DNA from: Paracoccaceae bacterium
Lineage (GTDB): Bacteria; Pseudomonadota; Alphaproteobacteria; Rhodobacterales; Rhodobacteraceae
NCBI GenBank assembly: GCA_023254015.1
Contig: JALQYS010000557.1
Coordinates: 1 to 6,097, forward strand
Reading direction: 5' to 3'
Length of the DNA: 6,097 nt
Part shown: one piece after another, positions 1 through 5,999 of the stretch
Position numbering within the stretch: position 1 is the stretch's first letter
How the letters are laid out: each line of letters begins with the position of its first letter
The notes under the pieces: generated by a model
Databases searched by the model: none
The model's input: the letters and a program-made list of their open reading frames with translations, nothing else
Told to the model about the DNA's origin: nothing
Made by a program: the position numbers and the translations under genes

Positions 1-78
1 GCCTTTGGCGCCCCAGTAGTTTTGCAGTCTCAGGATGATTTCCTGAAAGGATCGCGGGGCTTTGATCGCGTCAGACAT
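1..78 (-). CDS. glyQ: Glycyl-tRNA synthetase alpha subunit, N-terminal fragment (cut by window edge)
   Basis: Only the first 26 codons are present; the gene continues leftward beyond base 1. The peptide begins MSDAIKAPRSF and continues QEIILRLQNYWGAKG. This matches the conserved N-terminus of the bacterial alpha2beta2-type GlyRS alpha chain, where a phenylalanine-glutamine start is followed by a leucine-rich helix and a YW pair before the 'G-C' segment. With GlyS, the subunit charges tRNA-Gly with glycine in the cytoplasm; the alpha chain carries the catalytic core. The ATG at 76-78 is supported by AAGAGG (complement of 85-90) 6 nt upstream and by a promoter at 104-132. It is divergent from the SPOR/pseudoprotease gene. 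Identification rests on a short but characteristic fragment. Confidence 0.85.
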   Translation of the reverse strand, partial: MSDAIKAPRSFQEIILRLQNYWGAKG

Positions 79-84
79 GGCCAG

Positions 85-90
85 CCTCTT
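85..90 (-). promoter_or_regulatory. glyQ ribosome binding site
   Basis: On the minus strand this reads AAGAGG, separated by 6 nt from the ATG at 78-76. It is a reasonable Shine-Dalgarno match and supports this start for the truncated glyQ fragment. Confidence 0.6.
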
Positions 91-103
91 GAAATGTTGC
101 TTC

Positions 104-132
104 TCCATAGGCAAGAGGCGGCAAAGGGTCAA
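104..132 (-). promoter_or_regulatory. Predicted sigma-70-type promoter of glyQ
   Basis: On the minus strand, TTGACC (132-127) is followed by a 17-bp spacer and TATGGA (109-104). The -35 box matches 5 of 6 consensus bases and the -10 box 4 of 6. Transcription would start near 97-98, giving a leader of about 20 nt before the glyQ ATG. The same -35 hexamer and spacing recur in front of metZ at the other end of the window. This is a sequence match only; the start site is inferred. Confidence 0.55.
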
Positions 133-251
133 TGTGTCGGGTGTCATCCGGCGGCTTGGCCGCTGAATTCAGGCTTGGCCTTGCCGGGCGCTTCGGATTT
201 CATTGGAACGGACCGCCGCCGCAACGGGGCGTGGGTCGGGTTGGGGGTAGT

Positions 252-1961
252 ATGCGACTTTTCCGGATGATGGCGGCCTCGGCGCTGGCTTTGGCCTGGG
301 CCACGCTGGCCGTGGCGCAAGAGCAAGCCTGGGTGCAGATCGAAAGCTACCCGTCCGAGGAAACCGCCCGCGCCCGCGCGGCAGCTTATGCCGGTGAATT
401 CCCCAATGTGCAGGTCCTTGCGGGCCAGGGCTGGCACGCCATCGTCCTTGGCCCCTATGCCCCGGACGAGGCGGCAGGCGCGCTGGCCGATCTGCGCCGG
501 TCGGGCCGCGTGCCGCGCGATGCCTTCGTGACCGATGGCGCAGACTTTGCCATGACCCCCGCCGAAACAGAGGTCACCGCCGAACCCGTGGCCGATCCGG
601 CCGCCGCCCCCGGCGCCGAGGTCGCGGACGAAACGCCGAACGAGGCGCGCGCCTCGGAAGCGGCCCTGTCGAAAGAAGAGCGGATGGCGCTGCAGGAGGC
701 GCTGCAGTGGTATGGCTTTTACAGCGCAAGGATCGACGGGTCTTTCGGCGCGGGCACGCGGGCGTCGATGTCGGCCTGGCAAGAGGCCAACGGCTTTGAA
801 CCGACCGGCGTGCTGACCAGCCGCCAGCGTGCGACGCTGGTGGCCAACCATACCGCCGATCTGGCCGAGTTCGGCTTTGAAACCGTTACCGAGGCCGAGG
901 CCGGGATCGAGATCACCCTGCCGCTGGCGCTGGTGCAGTTTGACCATTACGAACCTCCGTTCGTGCATTTCGGCGAAAAAGATGGCTCTGGTCTGCGGAT
1001 CATGTTGATTTCCGAACCTGGCGGGGCCGAGGCGCTGGCTGGCCTTTATGACATTCTGCAGACGCTGGAAGTGATGCCGGAAACCGGCCCGCGCGAACGG
1101 GGCGAGAAATCCTTCACCATCGAAGGCGTCTCGGCCAAGGTGCATAGTCTGGCCTATGCCGAAACGCGCGACGGCATGGTGAAAGGGTATCTGGTGGTCT
1201 GGAACCCGGCCGACGCGGCGCGGATGGAACGCATCCTGCCGGCTGTGCAATCCTCGTTCCGCCCCGTGGGCGCCAAGGCGCTGGACCCCGGTTTGGTGCC
1301 GATGGACGACACCGCGCGCGCCGGCATGCTGTCGGGTCTGGCGCTACGTCAGCCTGCGCGGGTGGCGACGGGGTTTTACGTCGATGACAAGGGCCATGTG
1401 GCCACCGCGCTGGCCAATGTGGCGGGCTGCGCCAAGGTGACGCTGGGGCTGGAGACCGAGGCCCGCATTCTTGCGCAATCGGATCAGGGCGGAATCGCCC
1501 TGTTGGCGCCTGCCGCCCCGATGGCGCCGGCAGCGATTGCACGGCTGTCCAATGCCACCCCGCAGCCGGGGGCGGAGATTCAGGTTTCAGGCTATTCCTA
1601 TGGCGCACGCCTTCCGGCACCGGTGCTGACCTTCGGCAATCTTGACGCCGCCGAGGGGCTGATGGGTGAGCCTGGCTTTGCGCGCCTTGCCGCCCCGCTG
1701 ATGGCGGGTGACATGGGCGGCCCGGTTCTGGATGCGTCGGGCGCTGTGCTGGGCGTGACCATCCCTGTGCCGGAGGGGTCAGCCCGTCAGCTGCCTTCGG
1801 GCCTTGCGCTGGCCGCCGATGCCGCCAGCCTTGGCCAATTGATGCAGGGGGCGGGCCTGCCCCCCACCGCATCTGGCGGTGCCGATCAACCGCTCAGCCC
1901 CGACGATCTGGCAGCGCTGAGCACGGCGATCACCGTTCAGGTCGCGTGCTGGGCAGACTAG
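252..1961 (+). CDS. Exported SPOR / peptidoglycan-binding protein with a degenerate trypsin-like domain (likely pseudoprotease)
   Basis: The protein has 569 residues from the ATG at 252. This start gives a proper signal peptide (MRLFRMM, hydrophobic core, cleavage likely after AVA at residue 22); the frame is open back to 132, but nothing there looks like coding sequence. Domains in order: SPOR-like repeat (about 26-96, AWVQIESYPS...), acidic Ala/Pro-rich linker (about 100-136), PG_binding_1-like domain (about 137-198, with LQWYGFYSARIDGSFGAGTR), an unrecognised alpha/beta region (about 219-340), and a trypsin/DegP-like beta-barrel (about 349-535). In the last domain the His, Asp and Ser positions read TALANV, GIALL and GDMGGPV, so Ala388, Gly414 and Met488 replace the triad. 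The mature protein has only two cysteines (393 and 567). It is probably periplasmic and bound to peptidoglycan; a non-proteolytic role is inferred. It is divergent from glyQ and convergent with trkH. No clear promoter was found. Confidence 0.8.
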   Translation: MRLFRMMAASALALAWATLAVAQEQAWVQIESYPSEETARARAAAYAGEFPNVQVLAGQGWHAIVLGPYAPDEAAGALADLRRSGRVPRDAFVTDGADFAMTPAETEVTAEPVADPAAAPGAEVADETPNEARASEAALSKEERMALQEALQWYGFYSARIDGSFGAGTRASMSAWQEANGFEPTGVLTSRQRATLVANHTADLAEFGFETVTEAEAGIEITLPLALVQFDHYEPPFVHFGEKDGSGLRIMLISEPGGAEALAGLYDILQTLEVMPETGPRERGEKSFTIEGVSAKVHSLAYAETRDGMVKGYLVVWNPADAARMERILPAVQSSFRPVGAKALDPGLVPMDDTARAGMLSGLALRQPARVATGFYVDDKGHVATALANVAGCAKVTLGLETEARILAQSDQGGIALLAPAAPMAPAAIARLSNATPQPGAEIQVSGYSYGARLPAPVLTFGNLDAAEGLMGEPGFARLAAPLMAGDMGGPVLDASGAVLGVTIPVPEGSARQLPSGLALAADAASLGQLMQGAGLPPTASGGADQPLSPDDLAALSTAITVQVACWAD

Positions 1962-1965
1962 CGTC

Positions 1966-3414
1966 TCAATCCCGCCAGAACCGCGGCAGGAACAGCACCA
2001 ACACCGCCATCAGCCCAAGGCGGCCCATGATCATCGCAAGGATCATGATCGCCTTGGCGCCATCGGGATAGTCGACAAAGGTTCCGGTGCGCGCGGCCAG
2101 CGGGCCAAAGCCGTAGCCGATATTGCCGATCGACGTCCACACGCCGAACAGCGCCGACATCGCATCGACGCCCAGCAAGGTCATCGCCACCGTCATCACC
2201 CCCATCAGCAGCACAAAGCCGGTGATGAACAGGATCAGGCCCGAGATCACGTCATCGCCCACCGCGCGGCCTTCATAGCGCACGGCAACCACGCGCGACG
2301 GGCTGCCGATCTGGCGAATCTGGGCGGCCAGCGCCGAGGCTGCAACTTGCACCCGAAACACCGAAAGCCCCGCCGCTGACGACCCCGCACAGGCCCCGAT
2401 CACCCCGATCAGAAAGGCAACCACCAGCATGTAACCGCCCCAGCTGCCGAAATCACCGGCAAAAAACCCGGTCGAGGACATGATTGACACCAGATTGAAC
2501 AGCGCCCAGCGGAAGGTCTCTTCGGCGCTGCCACCATGGGTCACCAGCCGCCAGGCCGTCACCGACAGCACCGCAAGGGCGATCCAGCGCAGATAGGCGC
2601 GGATCTGGCTGTCAATCCACAAGGGCCGCGCCTGCCCGTTCAGAAGCTGGACAAAGCGGATATAGGGCAGGCTGCCGAGGATCATGAAGAACGCCCCGGC
2701 ATATTGCACGGCCGGCCCAAAGGCGCTGAAGGATGCGTCATTGTTCGAAAACCCGCCCGTGGCGATGGTGGCCATGCCATTCACCACCGCCGAAAGCTGA
2801 TCCATGCCAAGGGCGGCATAGGTCAGCCCGCAGGCCAGCGTCATGCCGAAATAGACGATCACCAATTGGCGCGCGATGTCGGTGGCGCGCGGCAAGGCCT
2901 TGCCAAAGGTATCAAACCCCTCGGTCTTGAAATATTGCATGCCGCCCACGCGCAGGACCGGCAGAAAGATCATCGCGACAAAGGCAATGCCAAGTCCGCC
3001 GACGGAGTTCAGCATCGCCCGCCACAGGTTCACCCCCGGCGACAGACTGTCCAGCCCGACAAGAACCGTCGATCCCGTGGTGGTGATGCCCGAAACCGCC
3101 TCGAAATAGGCATCGATAAAGCGCAGATGCGGCGGGCCCAGCATCAGGGGCAGCGCCGCGAACATCGGAACGACCCCCCAGATCGCCGCCGTCATCAGAT
3201 AGGCCTGCCGGGCGTTCAGCCCAAGTCCAAGCCCATTCGCCGTGGCGACGGACAGCATCAGCCCCACGCCCCCGGTGATGATCGCCGCCTCCAGAAAATC
3301 CGCGCCGCTGTGCAGGCCCGCGCGACCATCCAGCACGGCCGGCGCCAGCATCAGAATGGCCAGCACCACCAGCACGCGGCCGACGACATAGAAGATTGGC
3401 CGAAAATCGATCAT
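1966..3414 (-). CDS. trkH: TrkH-family potassium uptake protein (K+-translocating membrane subunit)
   Basis: This 482-residue inner-membrane protein is of usual TrkH length. It is the pore subunit of Trk-type K+ uptake and normally works with the cytoplasmic NAD/nucleotide-binding TrkA, which is not in this window. It has the four pore-loop repeats of the family: TTTGS (111-115), IATGGFSNND (217-226), MSSTGF (312-317) and IGNIGYGFG (429-437). Other family signatures are RVGGMQYFKTEGFD after the first repeat and the C-terminal LPRFWRD. The segment usually written GGCAGSTGGGLK in TrkH reads GACAGSSAAGLS here (340-351), and GRLE reads GRLG (464-467). The ATG at 3412-3414 is the first in-frame start after an upstream stop, but no clear Shine-Dalgarno precedes it. 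It lies 79 bp downstream of folE2 on the same strand. Its stop is 4 bp from that of the convergent gene. Confidence 0.93.
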   Translation of the reverse strand: MIDFRPIFYVVGRVLVVLAILMLAPAVLDGRAGLHSGADFLEAAIITGGVGLMLSVATANGLGLGLNARQAYLMTAAIWGVVPMFAALPLMLGPPHLRFIDAYFEAVSGITTTGSTVLVGLDSLSPGVNLWRAMLNSVGGLGIAFVAMIFLPVLRVGGMQYFKTEGFDTFGKALPRATDIARQLVIVYFGMTLACGLTYAALGMDQLSAVVNGMATIATGGFSNNDASFSAFGPAVQYAGAFFMILGSLPYIRFVQLLNGQARPLWIDSQIRAYLRWIALAVLSVTAWRLVTHGGSAEETFRWALFNLVSIMSSTGFFAGDFGSWGGYMLVVAFLIGVIGACAGSSAAGLSVFRVQVAASALAAQIRQIGSPSRVVAVRYEGRAVGDDVISGLILFITGFVLLMGVMTVAMTLLGVDAMSALFGVWTSIGNIGYGFGPLAARTGTFVDYPDGAKAIMILAMIMGRLGLMAVLVLFLPRFWRD

Positions 3415-3435
3415 GGCCGCAAGCCATAGGGGTTT

Positions 3436-3459
3436 TGCCCCCGCCCGTCAAAGGGGGCA
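3436..3459 (-). repeat. GC-rich hairpin in the folE2-trkH gap
   Basis: The arms TGCCCCC (3436-3442) and GGGGGCA (3453-3459) are a perfect 7-bp inverted repeat around a 10-nt loop. On the minus-strand transcript the hairpin ends about 21 nt before the trkH ATG. No T tract follows on either strand, so it is not a standard intrinsic terminator. It could affect trkH translation, pause RNA polymerase or stabilise an mRNA end. The G-rich run next to it (GGGGCAGGGCAAGGGC-like) makes chance pairing plausible. Confidence 0.35.
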
Positions 3460-3493
3460 GGGGCAGGGCAAGGGCCCGAGGAGGCTTTGGGGA

Positions 3494-4582
3494 TCAGCCG
3501 ACGTGGTAGAGGCTCGCGAAGAGCCGCGGGTCCAGCGACGTGGCCGCGAAGGTTGGCCCTTCGGTCAGCAGCGACACCGCGTCATGGCTGTGCAGCGATT
3601 CCTGATGGCTGGCCACGATGCGGAAATCGCCGATGCGCGGGTCTTTCAGAAGGGCGGCACAGAAGCTGCGGGCGGCATCCTCGACAAAAATCGGGTTGGC
3701 GGCATTCAACTCGGCAAAGGCCTGTTCGTCCTCGCGCTTGACCATCACTTGTGTCTCGGTCGGCACCGCGTCGCGGGCGATTTCGATCAGATCCTCGAAC
3801 CACAGGCATTTCGCGCCGACAAGCTCGACCGAAATCCGCGCGACCGACCTCTGGGAATGGGGCGTTGCCAGCTGTCCGCGCGTTTGCCGGGCGTGTTCGG
3901 ACAGTTCCAGCGAGCAGGGACAGGTCGAGGAATAGACGAAATCAAGGTGCATCAGATGCTTGCGCACCCCCGTCACATCCACGAGTTCCAGCGCGATGTC
4001 ATAATACTGCCAGCCCGCAAGGCCCGAGCGCAGCGAGTTGATCTTGACCGGGAAGGAAAACCGCATCTGGATCCGGGCATCGAACGAGCCGAGGTCGCGT
4101 TTATAGTCCTCAAGCGCATGTTCGATCACGCCAAAGGAGAAATCCTTTTCGGAATGGGCATAGAAGGACCGCATGATGCGGCTCATGTTGATGCCCTTTT
4201 TCTCGGCCTCAAGGCTGACCGAGCCGGTCACGCTGGTTTCCAGCGTCACCGGGCCATTGTCGCGGGTGCGATAGCGGATCGGCAGGCGGAAGTTCGAGAT
4301 GCCGACATGCTGGATGGTCTGCCTTGCCCCGCGGATCAGGCTGGAGGGGCCGTTCTGCAGGTCGGGCAGCGTATCCTTGTAGGCGGCATCGGCGCGGAAA
4401 TCGGCCGGGTATTCGCGCGACAACACAGGATAGCCCTGCCCCACCAGCGCGCCTGCCTGCGGGTCCAGTGCCACGATCTCGGCCTCGCTGGCCGATTGGG
4501 CCCAAAGCCGCAGGGTCGCCAGCGCGGCTTCGGCCTCGGCGCGGGCGGGGCGGGTGTCACTTGCGGACAGATGCTTGTTCAT
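3494..4582 (-). CDS. folE2: GTP cyclohydrolase FolE2 (GTP cyclohydrolase IB)
   Basis: The product has 362 residues from the ATG at 4582. FolE2 converts GTP to 7,8-dihydroneopterin triphosphate, the first step of tetrahydrofolate synthesis; the same product also feeds queuosine-type pathways. It is cytoplasmic and, unlike zinc-dependent FolE, the family can use other divalent metals. Family signatures are LPDLQNGP (72-79), HVGISNFRLPIR (92-103), EKKGINMSRIMRS (127-139), SSTCPCSLELSEHAR (218-232, with the conserved active-site cysteine motif), PHSQRS (241-246), ANPIFVEDAAR (295-305) and SHQESLHSHDA (325-335). All appear intact. The frame is open to a GTG at 4642, but the ATG at 4582 is preferred because AAAGGA lies 8 nt upstream. 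metZ ends 174 bp upstream and trkH starts 79 bp downstream on the same strand. In many bacteria folE2 is controlled by the zinc regulator Zur, but no AT-rich Zur-like palindrome was seen here. Confidence 0.95.
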   Translation of the reverse strand: MNKHLSASDTRPARAEAEAALATLRLWAQSASEAEIVALDPQAGALVGQGYPVLSREYPADFRADAAYKDTLPDLQNGPSSLIRGARQTIQHVGISNFRLPIRYRTRDNGPVTLETSVTGSVSLEAEKKGINMSRIMRSFYAHSEKDFSFGVIEHALEDYKRDLGSFDARIQMRFSFPVKINSLRSGLAGWQYYDIALELVDVTGVRKHLMHLDFVYSSTCPCSLELSEHARQTRGQLATPHSQRSVARISVELVGAKCLWFEDLIEIARDAVPTETQVMVKREDEQAFAELNAANPIFVEDAARSFCAALLKDPRIGDFRIVASHQESLHSHDAVSLLTEGPTFAATSLDPRLFASLYHVG

Positions 4583-4590
4583 GGGGCGCG

Positions 4591-4596
4591 TCCTTT
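4591..4596 (-). promoter_or_regulatory. folE2 ribosome binding site
   Basis: On the minus strand this reads AAAGGA, 8 nt before the ATG at 4582. It decides in favour of this start over the in-frame GTG at 4642 and ATG at 4627. Confidence 0.6.
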
Positions 4597-4635
4597 CGGT
4601 TCCGGCAGAGCCTGCCTTCAATGTCATCAGGAATA

Positions 4636-4681
4636 CGGACACATCAGCTGTCCGGATCAGTGTCGCGGAAGAGATTCCCGC
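4636..4681 (-). repeat. Two adjacent inverted repeats in the metZ-folE2 gap
   Basis: CGGACA (4636-4641) and TGTCCG (4649-4654) form a perfect 6-bp inverted repeat with a 7-nt centre. Next to it, GCGGAA and TCCCGC (4665-4681) form a second dyad with one imperfect pair and a 5-nt centre. Neither is followed by a T tract, so a simple intrinsic terminator is unlikely. They lie 54-99 nt upstream of the folE2 ATG, where an operator or leader RNA structure could sit. The 174-bp gap (4583-4756) otherwise shows no convincing promoter or terminator. Confidence 0.3.
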
Positions 4682-4756
4682 AAGAGCCCCAACATAAGAA
4701 CCCCGCCCCTTGGGAAGAAGAGGGAAAGGGACAGGATTCGATACGTTTCCGACAGA

Positions 4757-5938
4757 TCAGACCTGATCGAGCGCTTGGCTGAGATCGGCGATCAGGTCGC
4801 CCGCATCCTCAAGCCCCACCGACAGGCGGATCAGGCCCGGCGTGATGCCCAGCTTGTCCTTCATCTCGGGCGCAAGGCGCTGGTGGGTGGTGGTGGCCGG
4901 GTGGGTGGCGATGGTTTTCGCATCGCCCAGATTGTTGGAAATCGTGGCAATCTTCAGCGCGTTCATGAAGCGGAACGCCGCCTCCTTGCCGCCCTTGATG
5001 TCAAAGGCAACCAGCGTGCCGCCAGAGGCCATCTGATCCATGGCCAGCGCATGCTGCGGATGGCTTTCCAGCCCCGGATAGATCACACGCGACAGCCGCG
5101 CATCGCCTTCCAGCGCCTTTGCGACCGAAAGCGCGCTATCGGCCATCGCCCGGCAGCGCAGATCCAGCGTCGCCATGCCATTGAGGTGCATCCAGGCGGT
5201 AAAGGGGCTCATCGAGCCGCCGGTGTGCTTCATGTAGGTTTCCACCGTCTTGCGGATGAACTCCTCGCGCCCGCAGATCACCCCGCCCAGCGCGCGGCCC
5301 TGCCCGTCGATGTGTTTCGTGGTGGAATAGACCACCACATCGGCGCCCTGATCGACGGCGCGCGAAAAGATCGGCGTGGCAAAGACATTGTCGACGATGA
5401 CGATCGCGCCAACCGCATGGGCGATTTCCGAAACGCTGCGAATGTCTACCAGCTCAAGCGTGGGGTTCGACATGGATTCAAAGAAGACGGCCTTGGTTTC
5501 GGGTGTCACCGCGGCGCGCCATTGGTCCAGATCGGCCCCGTCCACGAAAGTGACCTTCACGCCAAAGCGCGTCAGCACGTCTTCGAGGATGTAAAGACAG
5601 GACCCGAACAGTGCGCGGCTGGAGACCACATGATCACCCGCCTTCAGCATCGAGGTCAACGCGCCATTGACCGCCGCCATGCCGCTGGCACAGGCAAAGG
5701 CAGCCTCGGTGCCCTCCAGTGCCGCGATGCGGTCCTCGAACATCCTCACGGTCGGGTTGCCATAGCGGGCATAGATGAACTCATCCTCGCCCGCCTTGAT
5801 GAACCGCTGCTCGGCGGCTTCTGCCGAGGGATAGGCAAAGCCCTGTGTCAGGAAAATCGCCTCGGCCATCTCGCCATACTGGCTGCGGCGAATGCCGTCA
5901 TGCACCAGCTTCGTGCGCGTTTTCCAGTCGTTCGTCAT
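4757..5938 (-). CDS. metZ: O-succinylhomoserine sulfhydrylase, PLP-dependent (Cys/Met metabolism family)
   Basis: The product has 393 residues. MetZ makes L-homocysteine from O-succinylhomoserine and sulfide in the cytoplasm, the direct-sulfhydrylation route to methionine. Signatures of the Cys/Met PLP family: YARYGNPT (56-63, phosphate contacts), ASGMAA (84-89), SNPT (157-160), VDN with the ring-nitrogen aspartate Asp183, the PLP Schiff-base lysine in STTKH (Lys208), HPATTTHQ (346-353) and the substrate-carboxylate arginine in LIRLSVGLED (Arg371). All key residues are present. MetZ is preferred over cystathionine gamma-synthase or beta-lyase from the overall sequence and the SAM-II leader, though an O-acetylhomoserine substrate cannot be excluded. 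The ATG at 5938 is chosen because GAGGG lies 6 nt upstream. The open frame back to 6043 would run through the riboswitch and terminator. It is the first gene of the leftward metZ-folE2-trkH series. Confidence 0.95.
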   Translation of the reverse strand: MTNDWKTRTKLVHDGIRRSQYGEMAEAIFLTQGFAYPSAEAAEQRFIKAGEDEFIYARYGNPTVRMFEDRIAALEGTEAAFACASGMAAVNGALTSMLKAGDHVVSSRALFGSCLYILEDVLTRFGVKVTFVDGADLDQWRAAVTPETKAVFFESMSNPTLELVDIRSVSEIAHAVGAIVIVDNVFATPIFSRAVDQGADVVVYSTTKHIDGQGRALGGVICGREEFIRKTVETYMKHTGGSMSPFTAWMHLNGMATLDLRCRAMADSALSVAKALEGDARLSRVIYPGLESHPQHALAMDQMASGGTLVAFDIKGGKEAAFRFMNALKIATISNNLGDAKTIATHPATTTHQRLAPEMKDKLGITPGLIRLSVGLEDAGDLIADLSQALDQV

Positions 5939-5994
5939 GTCCGGCCCTCGCCAAAGAAAAACCCCGAAACCAAAGGGTCCGGGGGCATCAGCAT
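5935..5994 (-). CDS. Putative 19-codon upstream ORF overlapping the metZ start
   Basis: The ATG at 5994-5992 opens a short frame, MLMPPDPLVSGFFFGEGRT, ending in TGA at 5937-5935. The TGA overlaps the metZ start as ATGA. The ATG lies 6 nt after AAAAGGG (6007-6001), the 3' end of the SAM-II aptamer, which acts as the Shine-Dalgarno in classic SAM-II leaders. The ORF runs through the intrinsic terminator, so translating it would disturb the terminator hairpin and deliver ribosomes to the metZ start. The peptide resembles nothing known to me and may be irrelevant apart from its translation. The arrangement is seen in the sequence; translation is inference, and a 20-codon open frame can arise by chance. 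Confidence 0.35.
   Translation of the reverse strand: MLMPPDPLVSGFFFGEGRT
5945..5949 (-). promoter_or_regulatory. metZ ribosome binding site
   Basis: GAGGG on the minus strand, 6 nt before the ATG at 5938 and just downstream of the terminator's T-rich tail. It decides the metZ start. It lies outside the SAM-II aptamer, so the aptamer cannot directly mask it in the usual way. Confidence 0.65.
5953..5984 (-). terminator. Intrinsic terminator in the metZ leader (riboswitch expression platform)
   Basis: On the minus-strand transcript, CCCCGGACC (5984-5976) pairs with GGTTTCGGGG (5971-5962) around a CTTT loop. This gives nine pairs, including one G-U, with one bulged T. TTTTTCTTT (5961-5953) follows at once. 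Stem and T tract are those of a factor-independent terminator. It sits between the SAM-II aptamer and the metZ ribosome binding site, so it is expected to be conditional rather than an operon end. CCCTTT in its ascending arm and loop is complementary to AAAGGG at the end of the aptamer. Confidence 0.75.
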
Positions 5995-5999
5995 CCGTT

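Noticed and set aside
153..180. Direct repeat GGCTTGGCC (153-161 and 172-180) in the divergent intergenic region
   Set aside because: Only 9 bp of GC-rich sequence with no further copies; not enough to propose an operator.
79..251. Promoter for the rightward SPOR/pseudoprotease gene
   Set aside because: Several TTG-containing words exist, but none had an acceptable -10 box at 16-18 bp spacing, so no promoter is called.
144..1250. Long minus-strand open frame opposite the SPOR/pseudoprotease gene
   Set aside because: It is rich in Arg, His, Gly and Pro with no domain, as expected from the antisense of GC-rich coding sequence. The plus-strand frame has a signal peptide and recognisable domains.
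2536..3429. 297-codon plus-strand open frame opposite trkH
   Set aside because: Low-complexity Gln/Arg/His/Pro composition and complete overlap with a well-supported trkH; an antisense shadow.
3436..3459. GC-rich hairpin as an intrinsic terminator of folE2
   Set aside because: No T tract follows on either strand; kept only as a hairpin of unknown role.
4583..4642. folE2 start at the GTG at 4642
   Set aside because: The extra 20 residues do not resemble the FolE2 N-terminus, and AAAGGA is well placed for the ATG at 4582.
4755..4768. GATCAG-AC-CTGATC palindrome over the metZ stop codon
   Set aside because: It lies in the last codons of metZ, has a 2-bp centre and no T tract, and this GATC-rich stretch has other similar words; chance is adequate.
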